A DNA stretch of 64,000 nt, taken from the NCBI RefSeq assembly GCF_014640255.1, contig NZ_BMGP01000001.1:62001-126000 (forward strand). Reading direction: 5' to 3'. The stretch comes from Subtercola lobariae. GTDB taxonomy: Bacteria > Actinomycetota > Actinomycetes > Actinomycetales > Microbacteriaceae. Below are positions 58,812 to 64,000 of the stretch, in pieces. Within the stretch, counting starts at the first letter, position 1; each line of letters begins with the position of its first letter. Under the pieces are notes generated by a model. The model worked only from the letters and a program-made list of their open reading frames with translations, made no database searches and was not told where the DNA came from. A program made the translations under genes and the position numbers.

Positions 58812-59792
58812 GTGGCTCAAACGAAGCGTAAGAAATCCGGGCATCCGGCGGGCAAAAGGCAGCACTCGGCCCCGAACAAGCTGACGAAACCGACCCCGGC
58901 GATGTGGATCGCGGGCGCGCGCATCCGCACCCTGCCTCTGGCCATTGCCCCCGTGGCGCTCGGCGTAGGGGCGGCGACGCTCATCACGGGTGACGGTGTG
59001 ATCGGCGGTCTCGCGCGGCTGGGCACCATCGACTGGGGTCTTGCGCTGCTGTGCTTGGCAGTGGCCCTGTTCTTGCAGATCGGCGTGAACTACTCCAACG
59101 ACTACTCAGACGGGGTGCGCGGAACCGACGAATTCCGTGTGGGGCCGCCGCGACTGACCGGGTCGGGCGTTGCGAATCCGAGGCGGGTTCTCGTGGTTGC
59201 GCTGGTGTTCTTCGGGCTCGCCGCTGCAGCCGGAATCACCATCGTTGTGCTCACGCAGTACTGGTGGCTGCTGATTCCTGGCGCTGTGGCCATTGCGGCC
59301 GCCTACTTCTACACCGGAGGCAAGCGACCCTACGGCTACTACGGCCTGGGCGAAGTTTTCGTGTTCATCTTCTTCGGCCTAGTGGCGACCGTCGGAACGA
59401 CGTACATCCTCTCAGGAACCTACAACGACTGGAGCGTGCTCGCGGGCGCTGCCGCGGGGTTCATCGCGTGCGCGGTGCTGATGGTCAACAACATCCGCGA
59501 CATCGATCAAGACAAGATCGCCCGCAAACGCACCCTCGCGGTGCTGGTCGATCACCGCGCCGCCCGCATCATCTTCGTGGTCTTCTTGGTGATCGCGTAC
59601 CTGATACTCGGGTTCTTCTCGCTGGTGTTTCCGCTGGCCCCGCTGGTGTTCTTCACGCTGTTGCTGTCGCTGCCGGCGATGCTCATCGTGCTCACCGGCA
59701 AGACCGCGAAAGAGTTCATTCTGGCGTTGCAACTCACCAGTCTGACGGGGCTGCTGTTCGGCCTAGGCCTCGCTGCTGCGCTGACGTTCTGA
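58812..59792 (+). CDS. menA: 1,4-Dihydroxy-2-naphthoate polyprenyltransferase
   Basis: 326 residues, UbiA-family membrane protein. The two Asp-rich motifs are NDYSDGVRGTD and NNIRDIDQDKIARKRT. Adds the isoprenoid chain to DHNA. GTG start at 58812. The 3' 30 bases overlap the convergent DUF4229 gene. Confidence 0.95.
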   Translation: MAQTKRKKSGHPAGKRQHSAPNKLTKPTPAMWIAGARIRTLPLAIAPVALGVGAATLITGDGVIGGLARLGTIDWGLALLCLAVALFLQIGVNYSNDYSDGVRGTDEFRVGPPRLTGSGVANPRRVLVVALVFFGLAAAAGITIVVLTQYWWLLIPGAVAIAAAYFYTGGKRPYGYYGLGEVFVFIFFGLVATVGTTYILSGTYNDWSVLAGAAAGFIACAVLMVNNIRDIDQDKIARKRTLAVLVDHRAARIIFVVFLVIAYLILGFFSLVFPLAPLVFFTLLLSLPAMLIVLTGKTAKEFILALQLTSLTGLLFGLGLAAALTF

Positions 59793-60161
59793 CGCGGTAG
59801 CGGCGGCAGTGCCGGCCGCCGTGTCTGCGCCTGTGCTGGCGGCCGTGCCTGTGGCGGTGCTCGTGCCCTTACCCGTGCCCGCTTCGTCGACCACTGTGTC
59901 TTCGAGGTCTTCGTCAGACCCGGCCTTCTCAGGTGCGCGTGGTGCGACTTTGCCGTTGCCGTGGCGTGCCTCGTAGAGCCCGTTGGCGAGTTCTTCGCGC
60001 GGCTTCTTCAGAAAAATGTACGAGGCGCAGAGCGAAATCACGGCAGCCACGGCGGCGGCGATCCACGGCGTCATCTGGGTGATCAGCAGGATCGCCAGCA
60101 CCACGGCGAAGATGCCGAGGCGAATCAGCGTGTAGACCACCCATGTACGTCCTGTTTTCAC
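59763..60161 (-). CDS. DUF4229 membrane protein
   Basis: 132 residues. Two helices (VVYTLIRLGIFAVVLAILLI, WIAAAVAAVISLCASYIFL) followed by KKPREELANGLYEARHG, the DUF4229 signature, and then an Ala/Thr/Gly-rich tail. DUF4229 genes commonly neighbour menA in actinobacteria; function unknown. Its tail is read antisense to the last ten codons of menA. Confidence 0.85.
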   Translation of the reverse strand: MKTGRTWVVYTLIRLGIFAVVLAILLITQMTPWIAAAVAAVISLCASYIFLKKPREELANGLYEARHGNGKVAPRAPEKAGSDEDLEDTVVDEAGTGKGTSTATGTAASTGADTAAGTAAATASERQRSSEA

Positions 60162-60262
60162 AGATACAGCTTACAAGCGCGGTTCTGACCGCTCCCTGCG
60201 AGAGCGCCGAGCACATCTTCATGCGCAGCGAACTCCCCATTTTCAAGGCGTAAGGTTTGACT

Positions 60263-60622
60263 ATGGCTCGTCTCCTGGTTGGTCTCGTCGCACTTGCGGT
60301 GGCTTTCTACGTGTACGCGCTCGTCGACTGCATATTGTTTGCCCGAGTGCGCGTTCGTGGTCTGCCGAAGATCGCGTGGGTGTTCATCGTTCTTCTCTTT
60401 CCCGTCGTCGGCGGGGTGCTGTGGTTCTTGATCGGTCGCGGGCGCAAAGCCTCGAAGCGTCAGGTGCAGTACCGCACCGTAGGGCCTGACGACGACCCCG
60501 AGTTTCTGGGGGCGCTCAGGGCCGATCCGGTTTCTGACGCGCAGCTTCGCGAGCTCGAGCAGCAGTTCGCCGAGAAAGACGACCCCGACACGAGAACCGA
60601 CAACGGCAGATCTGACCGGTGA
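60263..60622 (+). CDS. PLD-nuclease N-terminal domain membrane protein
   Basis: 119 residues: two hydrophobic helices with VDCILFARVRVRGLPKIAWVFIVLLFPVVGGVLWFLIGR, the PLDc_N signature seen at the N terminus of cardiolipin synthases but here without a PLD domain. Soluble acidic tail. ATG at 60263. Overlaps the menD start by 4 bases, so coupled to menD. Function unknown. Confidence 0.87.
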   Translation: MARLLVGLVALAVAFYVYALVDCILFARVRVRGLPKIAWVFIVLLFPVVGGVLWFLIGRGRKASKRQVQYRTVGPDDDPEFLGALRADPVSDAQLRELEQQFAEKDDPDTRTDNGRSDR

Positions 60623-62592
60623 CCGCGGCTTCGAGCCCTGCGGCAGACTTCGCGCTCGCCATCCTGCGCGAATTCGTCGCCCTCGGCGTGACTGACGCGG
60701 TTCTGACTCCTGGCTCTCGCTCGCAGGCCCTCGCCCTCGTTCTGGCCGAATTCGACCGGGCACGGATGCTCGACCTCCAGGTTCGCCTCGACGAACGCAC
60801 CGCGGGGTTCACCGCCCTCGGTGTGGCTGCCGAAACGAGAAGACCCGCCATTGTCGTGACCACCTCCGGCACCGCGGTAGCGAATCTCCTGCCCGCGGTA
60901 CTCGAGGCGAGCCACTCGAACGTTCCGATGCTGCTCGTGACATCAGACCGGCCGGCCGAGCTACGCGGCACGGGAAGCAACCAGACCACCTGGCAGCCCG
61001 ACATCTTCGGCCGCTTCGTTCGCGCCTCATTCGACGTGGATGCTCCAACCGGCGCCGAAGGTGAAGCCGAAGTCGCCCGCGACATTGCCGAACGATCCTG
61101 GGCGGCCGCGGTCGGTGGCGGCTCGTCAGTCACTGCCGCCTCTGCTCCTGGCCCGGTGCACGTGAATCTGCAGTTTCGCGAACCGCTCTCGGGCGTTGTT
61201 GCCGATCTGACTGCTCTCGAAGCTCCAACCCACGAACCCACGAACGCCCGCGCAGTCGAGCGTGACCTCGTATCGCTCCAGCTCACGCGCGAAGCACGCA
61301 CCGTGGTGATCGCGGGCGACGGTGCGGGCGCTGCGGCCGAAGAGCTCGCCCATCAGGGTGGCTGGCCGCTCATCGCTGAGCCGTCGAGCGGCGCGCGCTA
61401 CGGCCGCAATCTCGTGATCGCCTACCGCGAGTTGCTGGCCGACCCCGAATTCGGGGGTCGGGTCACGCGAGCAGTCGTGTTCGGGCATCCATCTCTCTCG
61501 CGCGAAGTGCCGCAACTACTGCTTCGCGCCGACGTCGAGGTGACCGTGGTGGGCCAGCGCGCCGACGACCTCGCCGTGTTCAACCCCGGTCACCGGGTGG
61601 CGACCTTCGCAGACGAGGTGACGGTAGCGCCCCTGTCGCCCGACGACGGCGTCGAGCCATCGCTCGTCGCCGAAGCCGAACACGGCCCCGAACGCGTGGG
61701 CGAGCTCGAACGAGAACGAGACAGAGAACGAGAACGAAACCGCACCTGGCTTCGCGACTGGGTGCTCACCAGCCGCGCCATCGTTGAGGCGCAGCACGAC
61801 GACATCGCTCCGCCGAACATCGAAGCGGCGCGTTCAGTAGACATCGCCGAACGCCGCGACTACCGCGTCGCCGAGCTGGCAGCGTTACGTGCTCCGGTCA
61901 CCCGGCGGATGCTCGTGCTCGCCGCCTGGCGGGTGACCTGGCCGCACGATCGCCTCATCATCGGTGCATCACGCCTCATTCGTGATCTCGACCGTTCAGC
62001 ACCGGGCAAGAAGATTTCGGTGCATTCCAATCGGGGGCTCGCCGGCATCGACGGTACCATCGCCACCGCCGCGGGAATCGCCCTGGCAAGTCAGCGCCCC
62101 GCCGCCTCGCTGCTCGTCGCAGAAAACCCCGGCGGTTCGCTGCACAGCGTGGAAAGCCTCACGGCCCGCCCGGCTGGCGAAGCTGCCGATGCCGCCCGCC
62201 CTGCTGGCGTAGCTGCCGGCCGGCCGGCGCGCGCGGCCGACAGAGATCTCGCGGCACAGACCGGCGTCACCCGGGTGCTGCTCGGCGACCTCACCCTGCT
62301 GCACGACGTCGGCAGTCTGCTGTTCGGCGTGGGCGAGCGTCGCCCGAGGATTCAGCTCATCGTGGGTAACGACGGGGGCGGCACAATCTTCGACACCCTC
62401 GAAGTCGCCGCCACAGCCCATCGCGATGCCTTCGACCGCGTCATGATGACCCCGCAGAACGTCGACCTGGCAGCCCTCGCGGCTGCCTACGGCTGGGCGT
62501 ACTCGAAGGCGGCGACCCGGAGCGAGCTCGACAGTGCTCTGACGGCTCCCGTCACCGGTCCGAGCATTCTCGAAGTGCCTCTCGCTCGGTGA
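60619..62592 (+). CDS. menD: SEPHCHC synthase MenD
   Basis: 657 residues, thiamine diphosphate enzyme. LTPGSRSQALAL, the catalytic Glu in RLDERTAGF, TSGTAVANLLPAV, SDRPAELRGTGSNQTT, and the C-terminal NDGGGTIFDTLE metal/ThDP motif. Joins isochorismate and 2-oxoglutarate. Longer than usual owing to Arg/Glu and Ala-rich linkers (about 350-380 and 510-540). GTG start overlapping the previous stop. Confidence 0.93.
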   Translation: MTAASSPAADFALAILREFVALGVTDAVLTPGSRSQALALVLAEFDRARMLDLQVRLDERTAGFTALGVAAETRRPAIVVTTSGTAVANLLPAVLEASHSNVPMLLVTSDRPAELRGTGSNQTTWQPDIFGRFVRASFDVDAPTGAEGEAEVARDIAERSWAAAVGGGSSVTAASAPGPVHVNLQFREPLSGVVADLTALEAPTHEPTNARAVERDLVSLQLTREARTVVIAGDGAGAAAEELAHQGGWPLIAEPSSGARYGRNLVIAYRELLADPEFGGRVTRAVVFGHPSLSREVPQLLLRADVEVTVVGQRADDLAVFNPGHRVATFADEVTVAPLSPDDGVEPSLVAEAEHGPERVGELERERDRERERNRTWLRDWVLTSRAIVEAQHDDIAPPNIEAARSVDIAERRDYRVAELAALRAPVTRRMLVLAAWRVTWPHDRLIIGASRLIRDLDRSAPGKKISVHSNRGLAGIDGTIATAAGIALASQRPAASLLVAENPGGSLHSVESLTARPAGEAADAARPAGVAAGRPARAADRDLAAQTGVTRVLLGDLTLLHDVGSLLFGVGERRPRIQLIVGNDGGGTIFDTLEVAATAHRDAFDRVMMTPQNVDLAALAAAYGWAYSKAATRSELDSALTAPVTGPSILEVPLAR

Positions 62593-62635
62593 GCCGCTGG
62601 CCAGTAGCCTGAACTGATCTGACGAAGGGTGAGTC

Positions 62636-63490
62636 ATGAAGGCTGCGAAGAACTGGAACGAAGACCCGGCTCCACTGCTGCGGGCTGGTGCCGGTTACGA
62701 ACTGCACGGCAGCGACGCCAGTGCCACTCCGGGATTCGCGGGCACGAAGACCGCCGGCGAGGCCGCTCTGGCCGCGAACGCTACCGAGGTGGGCAATCTG
62801 CAGGAGAAGCTTTTCGCCAACAGCCTGTACGACGACTCCCGCTCGATTCTGCTGGTGCTTCAGGGCATGGATTCGGCCGGCAAGGGCGGCATCGTGAAGC
62901 ACGTGGTGGGTTCTGTCGACCCGCAGGGCGTCATGCACGCCAGCTTCAAGAAGCCCACGCCCGAAGAACTCAAGCACGACTTTCTCTGGCGCATCCGAAA
63001 ACATGTTCCCACTCCGGGCCAGATCGGGGTGTTCGACCGTTCGCACTACGAAGACGTTCTGGCGGGCAAGGTGCTGAACCTCGCCCCCGCAGACGTGATC
63101 GAGGAGCGCTACCGTCAGATCAACGAATTCGAGTCAGAGCTCATGGCGCACGGCACAACGGTGGTGAAAGTGATGCTGAATATCAGCGCCGATGAGCAGA
63201 AGGGCCGGCTGGCCGAACGCCTTGACCGGCCCGACAAGTACTGGAAGTTCAACCCCGACGACATCGACTCACGCGAGCTGTGGAATCAGTATCAAGACGC
63301 CTATCAGGCCGTCTTCGACAAGACCTCGACCACCACGGCGCCCTGGTACGTCATTCCGGCCAACCGCAAATGGTACGCCCGGCTCGCCGTGCAGCGTCTG
63401 ATGATGGATGCCCTGCGAAACCTCAACCAAGACTGGCCTGCGGCCACCTTCGACGTCGAAGAGCAACGCGCCCGCCTCGACCTCACCTAA
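62636..63490 (+). CDS. Polyphosphate kinase 2 family protein
   Basis: 284 residues. Walker A GMDSAGKGG, Walker B FDRSHYEDVL and lid-region RLAERLDRPDKYWKF are those of PPK2 enzymes, which use polyphosphate to phosphorylate NDPs or NMPs. Length and spacing match the single-domain type; whether it prefers AMP, ADP or both cannot be told. ATG at 62636, 43 bases after menD. Confidence 0.9.
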   Translation: MKAAKNWNEDPAPLLRAGAGYELHGSDASATPGFAGTKTAGEAALAANATEVGNLQEKLFANSLYDDSRSILLVLQGMDSAGKGGIVKHVVGSVDPQGVMHASFKKPTPEELKHDFLWRIRKHVPTPGQIGVFDRSHYEDVLAGKVLNLAPADVIEERYRQINEFESELMAHGTTVVKVMLNISADEQKGRLAERLDRPDKYWKFNPDDIDSRELWNQYQDAYQAVFDKTSTTTAPWYVIPANRKWYARLAVQRLMMDALRNLNQDWPAATFDVEEQRARLDLT

Positions 63491-63500
63491 GCCCCTGCGA

Positions 63501-63545
63501 TCACGAAACTCCTCAAAAACCCGCAGTTGAGGGGAGTTTCTGTGA
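63501..63545. terminator. Bidirectional hairpin between ppk2 and menF
   Basis: TCACGAAACTCC-TCAA (63501-63515) pairs with TTGA-GGGGAGTTTCTGTGA (63527-63545) with one or two bulged bases. It lies 10 bases after the ppk2 stop and 10 from the menF stop. Sequence and layout resemble the hairpin at 32260-32321 (both have TCAC...A-run arms). Confidence 0.65.
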
Positions 63546-63555
63546 ACGCCGGGCG

Positions 63556-64000
63556 TCAGCCGAAGGCCTCGACGATGGGGCGGAATTTCATGCGCGTCTC
63601 GAGGTACTCGCGCTCGGGGTTCGACTCCGAGACGATGCCCGCGCCGGCATACGCCGTGATGGTGCCTTCGGCATCGACTTGGGCGCAGCGGAGGGCGACC
63701 GCCCACTCGCCGTCACCGTCGGCGCCGACCCAGCCCACCGGGCCCGCGTAGCGACCACGGTCGAAGGGTTCGAGTTCGTCGATGAGCCGCAGGGCATCCT
63801 GAGTCGGCGTGCCGGCCACAGCCGCTGTGGGGTGCAGCGACGCGATGAGATCGAGCGAGGTGGATCCGTCGCTGAGGGTGCCCTCGATGTCACTTGCAAG
63901 GTGCCAGAGGTTCGGCAGCTTCAAGGTGAAGGGCAACTCGCTCGCAATGAGCGTGCGTGAGTGCGGCGCGAGCGCGTTCATCACGCTTGCCACCGCGAAC
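63556..64000 (-). CDS. menF: Isochorismate synthase, 3' part only
   Basis: The frame is open to the window edge; the GTG at 63993 is internal. The visible 148 residues are the C-terminal chorismate-binding fold: ALAPHSRTL, LWHLASDIEGTL, SLHPTAAVAGTPTQDALRLI, RGRYAGPVGWVGADGDGEWAVALR and YAGAGIVSESNPEREYLETRMKF. It converts chorismate to isochorismate for MenD. Convergent with ppk2. Confidence 0.93.
   Translation of the reverse strand, partial: FAVASVMNALAPHSRTLIASELPFTLKLPNLWHLASDIEGTLSDGSTSLDLIASLHPTAAVAGTPTQDALRLIDELEPFDRGRYAGPVGWVGADGDGEWAVALRCAQVDAEGTITAYAGAGIVSESNPEREYLETRMKFRPIVEAFG

Overview
The window is GC-rich actinobacterial chromosome, most likely Microbacteriaceae. Supporting signs are a complete-looking menaquinone pathway (menF, D, A, E, B, C), system II cytochrome c maturation (ResA/CcdA/ResB/CcsB), a BioQ-regulated bioYMN biotin importer, coenzyme F420 genes (fgd, fbiC, other luciferase-like enzymes), a 32-residue bS22-type ribosomal peptide and many GTG starts. 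The ether-lipid gene set fits genera such as Subtercola and Agreia, whose species descriptions report 1,1-dimethylacetals (the methanolysis products of plasmalogens), but the genus is an inference.

Layout. 1-6.4 kb: F420 block (5'-truncated fgd, an NtaA/DszA-type monooxygenase, a Baeyer-Villiger-type flavoprotein, and an fbiC whose CofH half has lost its Fe-S cysteines). 6.5-8 kb: Fic protein with a 40-bp-periodic palindrome array at its start. 8.1-11.4 kb: CHY zinc finger gene and bioN-bioM-bioY, divergent from bioQ across tandem BioQ boxes. 11.5-17.7 kb: molybdenum block (FdhF/YdeP-like oxidoreductase, fdhD, mobA, DUF6457, moeA fused in frame to a molbindin). 17.9-21.1 kb: histidine phosphatase, recQ, DUF3800 gene with adjacent RNA-like hairpin. 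21.3-32.2 kb: lipid region, in two divergent runs, with a lipid kinase, two ferritin-like proteins, two PlsC acyltransferases, a LarA-like protein, a fatty acyl-CoA reductase-HAD fusion, an SDR and an alkylglycerone-phosphate synthase; I read this as an ether-lipid/plasmalogen locus. 32.3-39.2 kb: EEP hydrolase, F420 enzyme, dienelactone hydrolase, sulfite-oxidase-like Mo protein with flavin reductase, photolyase, MarR. 39.2-50.5 kb: housekeeping (winged-helix regulator, upp, tadA, ZnT9-like CDF, proC, TrkA/TrkH, ArsR, BldC-like, bS22, RadC-like protein without JAMM motif, archaeal-type AspRS). 50.5-64 kb: cytochrome c maturation followed by menaquinone genes, PPK2 and the C-terminal part of menF.

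How they fit together. The last 13 kb supports respiration: ResA/CcdA reduce apocytochrome thiols, ResB/CcsB attach heme, and the men genes make the quinone. Fgd would supply reduced F420 to the luciferase-like oxidoreductases, although FO synthesis would need a CofH activity elsewhere. The Mo genes serve the two Mo enzymes seen here (FdhF-like and sulfite-oxidase-like). In the lipid locus the reductase would make fatty alcohol, AGPS would install it as an ether, the SDR would reduce the keto group and PlsC would acylate, leaving the diiron protein as a candidate for vinyl-ether desaturation.

The most interesting observations are the ether-lipid locus with its degenerate paralogues, the cysteine-free CofH half of FbiC, the 40-bp operator array at fic, and an 11-mer (GGATGCCCGGC) repeated far above expectation. 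No tRNA, rRNA, CRISPR array, prophage or insertion sequence was recognised.
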